From the NCBI GenBank assembly GCA_028284635.1, contig JANQRJ010000012.1:1-46517 (forward strand): 46,517 bases of DNA, given 5' to 3'. Source of the DNA: Pelagicoccus sp. (GTDB lineage Bacteria > Verrucomicrobiota > Verrucomicrobiia > Opitutales > Opitutaceae). The position numbers and the translations under genes were made by a program. The notes beneath the pieces are model-generated. The model was given only the letters and a program-made list of their open reading frames with translations. It had not been told where the DNA came from and made no database searches. This document shows, piece after piece, positions 35,165 through 42,957 of this stretch; position 1 is the stretch's first letter, and the number at the start of each line of letters is the position of its first letter.

Positions 35165-35212
35165 GACTTGCATCATAACTTTGGCAACGTTGCCAAAGTT
35201 ATGATGCAAGTC
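35165..35212. repeat. Perfect 48-bp palindrome centred on AACGTT (third)
   Basis: GACTTGCATCATAACTTTGG plus CAAC (35165-35188) is followed directly by its exact complement (35189-35212). It is 90 bp downstream of pdxA, read on the minus strand, and 216 bp from the second palindrome. No T-run. Confidence 0.92.
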
Positions 35213-35301
35213 ACTGCCGAGAGGCGCAGTCGCGTTGGCTGCGCGCCACTTCGCGGTCGAGTTCGGAGCGGAGTGGAGACGGCCCGCGAAAGCCTTCCTT
35301 C

Positions 35302-36219
35302 TCAACCGAGCTGCACAGCCAGACGAATCGCTCGATCCATGCTCTCGGAGTGGGCTGATCCTTTGCCAGCGATTTCGAAACCGGTGCCGTGGTCCGGACT
35401 CGTCCGCACGTAGGGCAAGCCGAGCGTCACGTTGACCCCGGATTCGAAGTCGACCGCCTTGAATGGCGCCAAGCCCTGGTCGTGATACATCGCCACCACC
35501 ACGTCTGCCTCGCCCCGCATAGCTCGAGCGAAGGCCGTATCGCCCGGCACGCAGCCTTCGATCTTCGAATCGAATTCGCCACGCAACGTCTCCAGCCATG
35601 GGTTCAAAAGATCGCGCTCCTCTGAACCGAGCAAACCGCCTTCGCCCGCGTGCGGGTTGAGACCGCAAACGATCACCCGAGGCGCAGCGATGCCCAAACG
35701 GGACGCCAATCCAGCCGCCGCCCTCACCGACCGGGAAAAAACCTGGCGCGTCAAAGTCGCAGGCACCTCGGCCAACGGCACATGCCAGGTAGCCAAGCAC
35801 AGCTTCAAGCGATCGCCGACAAACGCCATGGTAGGTTCCCCGCCCCAGCGAGCGGCGAAAAACTCCGTCTGGCCGGGAAAAGCGTAACCCACACCCGCGC
35901 AAAGCTCCTTCGAAATAGGTCCCGTCACCACCGCATCGCAACTGCCGTCGAGACACGCTTGGGCCACTGCTTCCATCGCTTCCACCGCAACGCGAGCCCC
36001 AGCCGAAGTCGGCCTTCCCGCATCAAACGAAACATCGCAGAGTGGAAAAACGGATACGGAATTGCGACTTCCGACCTTCAAACGATCAAGCCAAGGGCCC
36101 GGCCCGAAAACGAAAAACTCCACGTCCTCGTAGCTGCGCTCCCCCAAGCAACGCTCGATCAGCTCCGGCCCGAGACCGGACGGATCGCCGCAGGAGACCG
36201 CTATACGCCTCGCCGCCAC
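35302..36219 (-). CDS. pdxA: 4-hydroxythreonine-4-phosphate dehydrogenase
   Basis: 305 residues from a GTG start one base after the lpxA stop; GGAGG in the end of lpxA serves as ribosome site. IAVSCGDPSGLGPELIERCL, VVTGPISKELCAGVGYAFPG with metal-site His replaced in context by the family pattern GQTEFFA, CGLNPHAGEGGLLGSEE and VAMYHDQGLAPFKAVDFESG are family hallmarks, as is VRTSPDHGTGFEIAGKGSAH. It oxidises 4-phosphohydroxy-threonine in the DXP-dependent route to pyridoxal phosphate. Co-transcribed with lpxA. Confidence 0.95.
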   Translation of the reverse strand: MAARRIAVSCGDPSGLGPELIERCLGERSYEDVEFFVFGPGPWLDRLKVGSRNSVSVFPLCDVSFDAGRPTSAGARVAVEAMEAVAQACLDGSCDAVVTGPISKELCAGVGYAFPGQTEFFAARWGGEPTMAFVGDRLKLCLATWHVPLAEVPATLTRQVFSRSVRAAAGLASRLGIAAPRVIVCGLNPHAGEGGLLGSEERDLLNPWLETLRGEFDSKIEGCVPGDTAFARAMRGEADVVVAMYHDQGLAPFKAVDFESGVNVTLGLPYVRTSPDHGTGFEIAGKGSAHSESMDRAIRLAVQLG

Positions 36220-36220
36220 C

Positions 36221-37012
36221 TCATTTGCCTCCTCTGCCCGGTCGAGCGAAGCCTCTCTTTCCCTCCAGGAAGAAGGTCAGGAAACGCCGGGCCTCCTCCG
36301 ACCAATCCGCGCCGTCCCGTTCAAGCAAGGCGCTTGCAAGATCTTGAGGCTTTCCCGTATCCATAAGCACACTACGGTAGCAGCCCTGCAGCTGCTTAAT
36401 CGTATCGCGCGAAAAGCCGAGCCGCCGCAAACCGATCAGATTCAGCCCAAACAGCGCATTGCGCTCCGCCACCGTGGTAAACGGCGGCACATCCATAGTC
36501 AGCGAGGCATGACCTCCCACCATCGCCCCTTCGCCGATGCGGCAAAACTGATGGACGCCCACTCCGCCGCCGAAAAACGACGAGTCCCCGACCGCAACGT
36601 GGCCGGCCAACATTACTTCATTGGCCAGGATCACTCGCTTGCCGAGCTGGCAATCGTGACCGACATGACTGCCCGCCATCAGGAAACAGTTTTCGCCCAA
36701 AACCGTGCTGCCCTCCTCTGCAGTCGCCCGGTTCACCGTCGCGCCTTCGCGGATCGTCGTGCCGTCGCCAATACGCGCATAGCTTCGCGTTGCGGGGTCG
36801 AAACTCAGGTCCTGCGGCAGACCGCCAATCGCCGCAAAGTTTCCCACCGTAACCGATTTTCCAATACAAGCCCCCTCGCGCAAGACGGCGTGCGATTCGA
36901 CAATCGACTCGTCGCCAATCTCCACCCCGTCCTCGATCACCGCATAAGGCCCGATTTTCACGGCGGAACCCAGCTTGGCCTTGGCCGAAACAATGGCTGA
37001 CGGATGGATCAT
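36221..37012 (-). CDS. lpxA: UDP-N-acetylglucosamine acyltransferase
   Basis: 263 residues starting MIHPSAIVSAKAKLGSAVKI; the frame extends 16 codons upstream without family similarity. The left-handed beta-helix hexapeptides (IGPYAVIEDGVEIGDESIVE) and the marker NCFLMAGSHVGHDCQLGKRV with the catalytic His, then GGGVGVHQFCRIGEGAMVGG and the helical C-terminus GLNLIGLRRLGFSRDTIKQL match LpxA. It performs the first step of lipid A synthesis, so the cell makes lipopolysaccharide. It is followed directly by pdxA and preceded by the nudix gene 80 bp upstream. Confidence 0.95.
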   Translation of the reverse strand: MIHPSAIVSAKAKLGSAVKIGPYAVIEDGVEIGDESIVESHAVLREGACIGKSVTVGNFAAIGGLPQDLSFDPATRSYARIGDGTTIREGATVNRATAEEGSTVLGENCFLMAGSHVGHDCQLGKRVILANEVMLAGHVAVGDSSFFGGGVGVHQFCRIGEGAMVGGHASLTMDVPPFTTVAERNALFGLNLIGLRRLGFSRDTIKQLQGCYRSVLMDTGKPQDLASALLERDGADWSEEARRFLTFFLEGKRGFARPGRGGK

Positions 37013-37092
37013 CTCGTTTGGCCTATCGGAAGCGTTTCGTAGCGCCACTCTAAATCCCACAAACGCATCGGTACCTTACCCAGACTGCCAAG

Positions 37093-37608
37093 CTAGACCT
37101 CGATCAGCTGCAAGATCTGCAAGCGATCCAGGATCAGACGGAAGGCGCTCGAAAAGCGCTGCGGAGTATACTCGATACGTTCCAGCACGTTCGGGATGTT
37201 CATCCACTCGCCGATCTCGATTTCGTCATGATTGAGGCGAAACGGACCCGAGCCCCAAAGCCGATAGACCACGATGAACTCATTCCCCGTTTCCTCGCTC
37301 GGCGTCAGCTTGAAAAGCGGCTCCAGCTCCTGTTCGGGCTTGTAGCCCAACTCCTCTTCAAGCTCGCGATAGGCCGCCACACGGTATTCCTCCCCCGTAT
37401 CCACATGTCCAGAACAAGAGGAATCCCAAGCGCCAGGCCACGTATCCTTCGTCTTGGAGCGCTTCTGCATAAAGACCTCGCCCTCGTCATTGAAAATCAG
37501 GACGTGCACCGCCCGGTGCCGGAGGTTTTTGGCGTGGACTTCGCTCCGAGGAGCTTGGCCGACGACCTGGTCGTTCTCGTCGACGATGTCGAAAATATCT
37601 TCTTGCAT
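37093..37608 (-). CDS. NUDIX hydrolase
   Basis: 171 residues. The Nudix box is complete: GHVDTGEEYRVAAYRELEEE LGY, with the REL.EE.G metal-binding core. MQEDIFDIVDENDQVVGQAP and HRAVHVLIFNDEGEVFMQKR are like the isopentenyl-diphosphate isomerase/YfcD group of nudix proteins. It removes nucleoside-diphosphate-type groups from an unknown substrate. Same strand as lpxA and pdxA, likely one operon. Confidence 0.9.
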   Translation of the reverse strand: MQEDIFDIVDENDQVVGQAPRSEVHAKNLRHRAVHVLIFNDEGEVFMQKRSKTKDTWPGAWDSSCSGHVDTGEEYRVAAYRELEEELGYKPEQELEPLFKLTPSEETGNEFIVVYRLWGSGPFRLNHDEIEIGEWMNIPNVLERIEYTPQRFSSAFRLILDRLQILQLIEV

Positions 37609-37701
37609 GGCGTGGGCTTAGAAGGAATCTGAGGACCTTCCCGAGTCCCAAGCCAGCAGACCACGCGCCGGGATACGAGCCAAAATTCTTCTCCGCCAAG
37701 C

Positions 37702-38160
37702 ATGCCCAAAGTTTCCGTCGAACTCATCCACGAAGTCCTCACCCAAAACGAGCTCGAGCCCGAAGTCGTCAACAAGCTCATCAAGCAGATCGAAGAACAG
37801 GCCGCCCGCGAAGCCGAGGCCGAAAAGGAAGCCCGCGAGCCTCCCGTCAAGAAGCAGTTCGTCGTCGTCCTATCCGATCCCAATGGCACCCTGCCGGAAG
37901 AGGACTACGTAGGCTGGGTCGCCCAGATCCCCGAAAACGACAGTCCCGGCGTCACCGTCGAGCGCATCATCCGAGCCTCCTACGAGTACAATATTTCCAA
38001 AAAGGGCCGCAAATACCCCGTCAAGTCCATCGGCGAAGCCTGCGAAGCCGTCGGCGCCCGCTTCCTCAAGGAGCAGGACGTCGCCATCAAGACCAAGACC
38101 CCCGTCACCATCCTGCGGACCGACAACAAGATCCCCGAAATCGAAAGCGATTTCCAGTAG
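37702..38160 (+). CDS. Conserved hypothetical protein
   Basis: 152 residues. A helical, charged N-terminus (VVNKLIKQIEEQAAREAEAE) is followed by an alpha/beta part: KKQFVVVLSDPNGTLPEEDY, GWVAQIPENDSPGVTVERII, RASYEYNISKKGRKYPVKSI. High GC and codon use like the housekeeping genes, so it belongs to the chromosome backbone; it is the last gene before the cassette array. Divergent from nudix. Function not recognised. Confidence 0.75.
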   Translation: MPKVSVELIHEVLTQNELEPEVVNKLIKQIEEQAAREAEAEKEAREPPVKKQFVVVLSDPNGTLPEEDYVGWVAQIPENDSPGVTVERIIRASYEYNISKKGRKYPVKSIGEACEAVGARFLKEQDVAIKTKTPVTILRTDNKIPEIESDFQ

Positions 38161-38230
38161 GGTTTCCGACATGTGGGAGCGAGCTCGTCTCGCGATAGCA
38201 ACGGAGAATCATCCCACGGCCATACCCAAG

Positions 38231-38293
38231 GCAAGCCGAGACTGACCAGGCCCACATTCTTCGCCGAAGATTGCCTCAACGCGATGGTTGTGC
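38231..38293 (-). other. attC-like site, last and degenerate
   Basis: Minus strand: GCACAAC (R''-type) at 38287-38293, then TTGAGGCAATCTTCGGCGAA and CTCGGCTTGCC, which aligns with the L'/R' side of the next site but has AAGCC in place of AACGCC, so the R' GTT is changed. It marks the left boundary of the array. Confidence 0.45.
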
Positions 38294-38299
38294 TTGGGT

Positions 38300-38716
38300 T
38301 CAATTTTTCAACTTAGCGAAGCATAGGATGTACCCGCTGTTATCCTGGATTTCAAAAGCCCTGAGTCCATCATCCGTATCTTCCAATTCTCGGTGGAATT
38401 CTACACCATTCGTTTTGAATTCTTCGAAAAGAGTATCTGGATCTTGGGTGGCGATGTAGGAATCCCACCTTGCCCATTCGTGGTTCGATGAATTTGGCGT
38501 GGGGCCAATTTCCGGAAGTATGCTCTTAAACATTATCGAAATTCCATCTCTTCCGAGAATGCAGAATGACGGGCTATCACTGCCGGGAAGCGTTTGTTCG
38601 AAATGCACTGTAAACCCTAACTTTCCGGTGTAGAACTCAATGGTCTGAGAAACGTCGTTAACGACGAAAAAAGGCATGATCGCCTGAAGTTGTTGGATTT
38701 CTTTTATTGTATTCAT
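38300..38716 (-). CDS. Glyoxalase/bleomycin-resistance-fold (VOC) protein, cassette gene
   Basis: 138 residues from ATG 38716; the longer frame runs through the attC. Two beta-alpha-beta-beta-beta units: IMPFFVVNDVSQTIEFYTGK LGFTVHFEQT, then SYIATQDPDTLFEEFKTNGV and LRAFEIQDNSGYILCFAKL. The pattern FEIQDNSGYILCF is the usual VOC end strand. Members include antibiotic-binding proteins, dioxygenases and lyases; a drug-resistance role is possible but not shown. Last cassette of the array. Confidence 0.85.
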   Translation of the reverse strand: MNTIKEIQQLQAIMPFFVVNDVSQTIEFYTGKLGFTVHFEQTLPGSDSPSFCILGRDGISIMFKSILPEIGPTPNSSNHEWARWDSYIATQDPDTLFEEFKTNGVEFHRELEDTDDGLRAFEIQDNSGYILCFAKLKN

Positions 38717-38730
38717 TTTACGAATATTCT

Positions 38731-38799
38731 GCACAACGCCGAGTGGAGGCAAGAGTATCGGTGCAGCTGATACGAATTGCCTCGCACGATTGGTTAGGG
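38731..38799 (-). other. attC recombination site
   Basis: Minus strand: R'' CCCTAAC (38793-38799), GCGAGGCAATTCGTATC pairing with GATACTCTTGCCTC, and R' GTTGTGC (38731-38737). The TAA of R'' is the stop codon of the upstream cassette gene. One of the best-formed sites here. Confidence 0.8.
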
Positions 38800-39345
38800 A
38801 TTAATTACTTTGAATACTTTCATCAACGGAGCGAACTCGTCGTCCCAAATATCTTTCTTGTTCTCTACCTTGTTTAGGATTTTATCTCGGATCTTCCATG
38901 GGTTTATGGAGAAGGTCTGGCCAGCAATGAGAACCAATTCACTCTGTTTGCTGGTCATGCCCCATTCATACTTTTTGCTCTTTGTAGGCATTCCGTGGTG
39001 GGCTAAGCCATTTCGCCAACAACGCCAGAATTCAAACGCATCGTCTTTAGATATTCCTAGATCTTTTCCGATTTGGTTGAATACCGCATGCCCCTCGCTG
39101 AATTTCTCTGAAGCCTTTATCTTTTCTGTTTTTCTCAGATACTTTTCGTATAGGAAAAGGCAGGTGCCTAAGCATACAAAAGCTTGGTGGCCGCTCATTC
39201 TTCTAAGCGGCTCGAGAAACCAAATCTCAATAAGTTCGCGTTTGCTGGCGAGAGTCTGGTTTGCCGTTGGAGACGGCCAACTCGGACTGACCGTCGAAAA
39301 CGCCTCTGGTGGGGCTATTCCTGTGTAATTTGGATTTTCTTTCAT
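38794..39345 (-). CDS. Hypothetical cassette protein with HEPN-like RNxxxH motif
   Basis: 183 residues, mostly helical. Residues 106-120, FWRCWRNGLAHHGMP, contain R111-N-x3-H116, the arrangement of the active site of HEPN ribonucleases, set at a helix end as in that family. KRELIEIWFLEPLRRMSGHQ and AFVCLGTCLFLYEKYLRKTE precede it. Fold assignment is tentative. Start ATG 39345 is three bases from the GTT box of the upstream attC, with AGGGAG just before. If HEPN, it could be an RNase toxin or immunity factor, though no antitoxin shares the cassette. Confidence 0.6.
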   Translation of the reverse strand: MKENPNYTGIAPPEAFSTVSPSWPSPTANQTLASKRELIEIWFLEPLRRMSGHQAFVCLGTCLFLYEKYLRKTEKIKASEKFSEGHAVFNQIGKDLGISKDDAFEFWRCWRNGLAHHGMPTKSKKYEWGMTSKQSELVLIAGQTFSINPWKIRDKILNKVENKKDIWDDEFAPLMKVFKVINP

Positions 39346-39347
39346 CT

Positions 39348-39416
39348 CCCTAACGTCAAAGACTCACGACGAAGGGGGCGGCAGCCCCCGGAGTTGCGAG
39401 CTCTACCTTGTTCGAA
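39348..39416 (-). other. attC recombination site
   Basis: Minus strand: R'' TTCGAAC (39410-39416), inner GAGCTCGCAAC against GTCGTGAGTC, a GGGGGC-TGCC-GCCCCC tip and R' GTTAGGG (39348-39354). The preceding lipoprotein gene ends inside the site. Confidence 0.7.
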
Positions 39417-39832
39417 CTATCTTTATCTGCAATAGCCGGATCAATAATCGAAGGTTTATGACTAGAAGGAATCAGATCCTTTGCTTCTTCTTCGCTTAAA
39501 ATTGATTCATTGCTCAAAACGTAGGCGACTATTCTGGAAATCTTGTGACCTTTTACGCCAACGAACTGTTCGTAGACGTCGTACTTCTTTTCGATTACGG
39601 TGTAGCTTAAGTTTGAGAAGATCGACTGAAGCCTACTCTTAAGCATTTTTTCAGCAGCCGATCGATTACCCCATGGTGCTGAATTGGTCCTAACTTCGAT
39701 ATAGAAAAAGCCATCTTTTAGTTCTTTTTCGATGTAGCCTCCCCCAAGCCAACTTTCGCCTTGTGTTTCAATGTCCCTGGTCGAAGTGCAACCGGCCAGT
39801 GCCAGTAGAATAAGGAGGATAGTTATTCTCAT
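39356..39832 (-). CDS. Cassette lipoprotein, unknown
   Basis: 158 residues. Signal ILLILLALAGCTSTRDIETQ has a lipobox (LAGC). GYIEKELKDGFFYIEVRTNS and SAAEKMLKSRLQSIFSNLSY suggest a small alpha/beta domain. The last 16 residues, VELATPGAAAPFVVSL, are encoded by the attC hairpin. The gene follows the group II intron by about 16 bp, so its expression may depend on read-through or splicing. Confidence 0.65.
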   Translation of the reverse strand: MRITILLILLALAGCTSTRDIETQGESWLGGGYIEKELKDGFFYIEVRTNSAPWGNRSAAEKMLKSRLQSIFSNLSYTVIEKKYDVYEQFVGVKGHKISRIVAYVLSNESILSEEEAKDLIPSSHKPSIIDPAIADKDSSNKVELATPGAAAPFVVSL

Positions 39833-39848
39833 TTGTTTTTTCGATTAA

Positions 39849-41846
39849 GGTAGAGCCAGCCGTTACCGACTGGCCCCCTCGCAGATCCCTGCGTGCGGTT
39901 TTCCCGCACAAGGCTCCTCTGTCAGGTCGCGCAGTCGCTTCGGCGAAGTTTCGGTCATCGTGGGGGCTGAGGGTAACATTGGGTAGGACATCTTTCTATG
40001 ATTTTAGGGTTGGGGATGTCTAGGGTTTTCCACATTTGCTTGAACCCTGTCCAGTCGTAGCTCTTCTTCTGGCTGCGGTCGTTCAATGCCCGGTGGATGA
40101 TCCAACGCGAAGCGTTGAAGAACTGACTGAGCATCGGCGAGTTGCCGATCACGCCGTAGTAGTTGAAGTGGCCTCGAAACTTGGACCGGATCGTCGCGAC
40201 GAGCCGCTTCAGCGGCACGCTGCGATTGTCGCGTATCCAGTTCTTTAGGGACTTCAGAGCGTTCTGGAGCTTCTTCTTGTTGGTCCGTCGCTTGATCGTC
40301 CGCTTGCCGCGTCGCGTGCGGGCCCAATAAAAACCGAACCCGAGATACGTGAAGCATCGGCTGCGTTTCAGATCCAGACGGCTGAAGCGGATCACTCCGC
40401 TCTTCTCCATCGCGAGGCTCAAGCCGAACTTGGCCAGGCGACTGGATAGATTGACGAAGAAGATCTCCGCTTCGTGACCGTACTCGAAGCCAAGGACGAA
40501 GTCGTCAGCGTAACGCTGATACACTACCTGCCCTTCGCATCCTTTGCCCACCACGCGTTCGACCCAGAGATCTAGAGCGTAGTGCAGATATATATTCGCC
40601 AGGACAGGCGATATGATACCTCCTTGCGGCGTTCCCGTAGTTGGATTCCTGATAACGCCGTCCTCTTCCATTATACCCGCCTTGAGCCACTTCCGGATCA
40701 GACGTATATAATGTCGGTCGGCGACGCGTTGCTCCAACATTCGGATCAGCCAATCATGATCCATATTGTCGAAGAAGCCTTCGATATCAGCTTCCACGAC
40801 CCAATGGCACCGACTGTCGAAGAGCTGGTTGCGAAGCTTCTGACTCGCATCGCGAGCTCCTCTTCCCATTCGATAGCCCATGCTCTCGTCCGAGAAGTCG
40901 GCTTCGAAGATCGCTTCGAGCAATCGGCGAGCCGCCATCTGGACGATCTTGTCCTCCAAGGCAGGGATGCCCAAGGGGCGGGTCTTCCCGTTCCCCTTGG
41001 ATATATGCTTTCTTCGGACCAGCTGAGCGCGGTAGCGATGACTCGCCAGACGGCCCAGCAGACTGCGCAGGTTCGCGTCGAGATCCTTTTCGTAGTCACT
41101 GTAGCGAACCCCGTCCACCCCACTGGCCGCCTTCGGCTTGAGAAGCCGAAAGCAGTCGTAGAGCATGCGCAGGTCTATTTCACGATACAACGAACGGAAC
41201 CTGTATCCAGAATCCCGCTTCGCCTTTGCGGTCAGTTCGAGCAGGGCGCGGGACACGCTTTCGGTCGGGACTAGCTTTCCCTGTCGCGCGTGAGTGCTGT
41301 GCTCGGTTGACCCGACAGTCCGTTCCTTCCCCATGCGATCGGCCTTGCCGTCTCGGAGCACTATGAACGGATCTGACTCCACTCAGTTTGAACGGACTTC
41401 TTCTTTCGGTTGATAGTCCGTCTCCCAATGGGAAGCTGAGAGGTCTCCCCAGTTCTCGCGCGTTTCTATGCAGGCACGCCACAGCTACAGACCCCGGTGG
41501 AATCGACAAGCTCTCACCAATAGCGAACTTGACGATGCTGGCTTCACGACACGTTACACGCTCGCCTTCCACGTCTACTTCCTTCTTACGGGGCTTATAA
41601 TGCTCTGGGGAGCTTGCGAGGCTCCTTGCGGCTTGCTCTGCTTCTCTGTGTACGCTTCGAAAACGCCGTTCCGCCACCCTTCCAGTCGCCTGTAGCGACA
41701 TTCCGGTTACAATCATTATAAGGCGATCAACCTGATTCAGTGACTTAGCTGACATTCTCGCAACACTCGATACATTCTGTTTGGTTATACTTTAAATGGC
41801 CGGGACTTGCACCCGGCAAGAAACGCGAAGCTTACGCTAGGCGCAC
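39849..41846 (-). mobile_element. Group IIC intron inserted in an attC site
   Basis: About 2.0 kb. The 5' end GTGCGCC (from 41846 downward) fits the group II start GUGYG and follows GACGTT of an attC. The 3' end, with domain V (about 39884-39917, stem GTGCGGG/CCCGCAC with a GAAAA-type loop) and domain VI (GCCAGTCGG-TAAC-GGCTGGC), finishes near TCTACC, followed by TTAATC. The exon junction GTT/TT agrees with the GTT/T target of class C-attC introns. It carries a reverse transcriptase gene. Confidence 0.75.
39955..41382 (-). CDS. ltrA: Group II intron reverse transcriptase/maturase
   Basis: 475 residues from ATG 41382, or 459 from ATG 41334. RT blocks: KPKAASGVDGVRYSDYEKDL, RRKHISKGNGKTRPLGIPAL, VVEADIEGFFDNMDHDWLIR, TGTPQGGIISPVLANIYLHY and the catalytic YADD at 291-294, then the thumb/maturase X domain (SKFRGHFNYYGVIGNSPMLS). 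No HNH endonuclease, as expected for class IIC. The protein helps splice the intron and copies it into new sites. All key residues are present, so it may be active. Confidence 0.95.
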   Translation of the reverse strand: MESDPFIVLRDGKADRMGKERTVGSTEHSTHARQGKLVPTESVSRALLELTAKAKRDSGYRFRSLYREIDLRMLYDCFRLLKPKAASGVDGVRYSDYEKDLDANLRSLLGRLASHRYRAQLVRRKHISKGNGKTRPLGIPALEDKIVQMAARRLLEAIFEADFSDESMGYRMGRGARDASQKLRNQLFDSRCHWVVEADIEGFFDNMDHDWLIRMLEQRVADRHYIRLIRKWLKAGIMEEDGVIRNPTTGTPQGGIISPVLANIYLHYALDLWVERVVGKGCEGQVVYQRYADDFVLGFEYGHEAEIFFVNLSSRLAKFGLSLAMEKSGVIRFSRLDLKRSRCFTYLGFGFYWARTRRGKRTIKRRTNKKKLQNALKSLKNWIRDNRSVPLKRLVATIRSKFRGHFNYYGVIGNSPMLSQFFNASRWIIHRALNDRSQKKSYDWTGFKQMWKTLDIPNPKIIERCPTQCYPQPPR

Positions 41847-41885
41847 AACGTCAAGGTCAGACACGGCGGCTTGCTGACGTTTTCT
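41847..41885 (-). other. attC site carrying the group II intron
   Basis: Minus strand: AACGTCAG pairs with CTGAC-CTT-GACGTT, and the intron begins right after this GTT (41847-41849). A short site of about 40 bases; it overlaps the end of the 3-TM cassette gene. Confidence 0.55.
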
Positions 41886-42225
41886 GCGCCGTCTTGATAT
41901 GCTTATTTTTTATTCTCCAGACGAGTCTGAAGAGTAGGGCGAAATAGATTGGAGAAATGAGCAGTACTAGAAACTGTCCTTTTCTGTAACCTTGGGAACT
42001 AAACAGCACTTCGCTGTCGAAATAAGCCAGGACATCCGAGTATCCATTTACACTTCGATCTCCAACTGCCATGATCATCATGGGACCTAGGAGAGCCCAG
42101 CAGGCAGGAAAAAGAAACACCGCCCAAACGCTCCACTTGGGGATTTCTTTCTCTTTTCGAAATCCGAGTGAAATGACGAATCCAATCAGTGCTGCTGCTC
42201 CATAGAACTGTAGGTTGCTGATCAT
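41857..42225 (-). CDS. Small integral membrane protein, cassette gene
   Basis: 122 residues with about three membrane helices: LQFYGAAALIGFVISLGF, WSVWAVFLFPACWALLGPMM and GQFLVLLISPIYFALLFRLV, followed by a basic tail. The last residues QKTSASRRV lie in the attC. No family recognised. The gene is complete, and the intron sits just after its stop. Confidence 0.6.
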   Translation of the reverse strand: MISNLQFYGAAALIGFVISLGFRKEKEIPKWSVWAVFLFPACWALLGPMMIMAVGDRSVNGYSDVLAYFDSEVLFSSQGYRKGQFLVLLISPIYFALLFRLVWRIKNKHIKTAQKTSASRRV

Positions 42226-42235
42226 TTATTCTACA

Positions 42236-42300
42236 TATCGACTAGTGTTGGCGGCGAGCGCTTGCGCTCGTTGCCTGGCACGCCTGGTTCAGCGTTATTC
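42236..42300 (-). other. attC-like site with altered R' box
   Basis: Minus strand: GAATAAC (42294-42300), CAGGCAACGAGCGCAAGCGC, CTCGCCGCC, ending GTCGATA (42236-42242) where GTTRRRY is expected. The inner part is nearly identical to the site at 45438-45498. The GTT to GTC change may weaken recombination. Confidence 0.6.
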
Positions 42301-42940
42301 CTTCTATGTACGCATGTTCAAAGTCGGAATTATCTATTACTAGGTTCGCTCGCTTTCTTGGAGAGCATGTTTGCAGGTAATGCTTCTGACCTTGATAGTA
42401 TCTTTCATTTGATGGATCTGCAGGATCGGGAACACAGCCATCCCTGTCGCTCATCCGCTTGTAGGTTGTGGCAAAATCTACTTCGAGAAAGATCGAATAG
42501 TCCCAATGCTCCACCAGCTCCGTTCTATGAAGAAAGATTCCTTCGAAAACGAGGATAGCATTTGATTCCAATGTCCTTCTTCGATTGGAAACAGCAGTAT
42601 CAGTCTTGTGATCGAATGCCTGCAGATGAAACTCTGCGTCTCCCGAGATAAAGGGCTCGAGGAGCTTTTCTTTCAGTACGAGGTAGTTGTATGAATCCTG
42701 AAAGAATCCGATTGGAGAATCCTTCCCCTTTCTGTAGCGCGTCACACGTGGATTATGGAAACCATCGATACTAGCGAGGAGAATGACCCGATCAGTCTTT
42801 TCTCTTAGAGCTGCTACAAGCTCGCGTGCGAAACAGCTTTTTCCAGACCCATCAACGCCGTCAACAGCGACGACAAGCCTATCTTTCTTGTCGAGGGCAA
42901 GGATTTGATCAGTTACTATTGATATTGTTTTCTGGCGCAT
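42242..42940 (-). CDS. Uridine-kinase-like P-loop protein, cassette gene
   Basis: 232 residues from ATG 42940; an earlier ATG at 42970 lies within the insertion sequence. P-loop VVAVDGVDGSGKSCFARELV, then SIDGFHNPRVTRYRKGKDSP with the substrate-side Asp, FEGIFLHRTELVEHWDYSIF and a lid region DRDGCVPDPADPSNERYYQG. This is the uridine kinase/phosphoribulokinase-like group, which phosphorylates nucleosides or similar small molecules. The C-terminal 15 or so residues (NQACQATSASARRQH) are encoded by the attC. A nucleoside-analogue or drug phosphotransferase role is conceivable but unsupported. Confidence 0.85.
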   Translation of the reverse strand: MRQKTISIVTDQILALDKKDRLVVAVDGVDGSGKSCFARELVAALREKTDRVILLASIDGFHNPRVTRYRKGKDSPIGFFQDSYNYLVLKEKLLEPFISGDAEFHLQAFDHKTDTAVSNRRRTLESNAILVFEGIFLHRTELVEHWDYSIFLEVDFATTYKRMSDRDGCVPDPADPSNERYYQGQKHYLQTCSPRKRANLVIDNSDFEHAYIEGITLNQACQATSASARRQH

Positions 42941-42948
42941 CTGTTTTC

Positions 42949-42957
42949 CCTGAACGC
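42949..42957 (-). other. Left fragment (R' box) of the IS-split attC
   Basis: Minus strand GTTCAGG (42949-42955) is the R' box of the site whose other part is at 44554-44611. ACGC at 42954-42957 is one copy of the 4-bp target duplication. Confidence 0.5.

Noticed and set aside
34939-35413. Small open frames in the lpxA-pdxA downstream gap
   Set aside because: They run through perfect palindromes and so appear on both strands; no ribosome sites or family traits.
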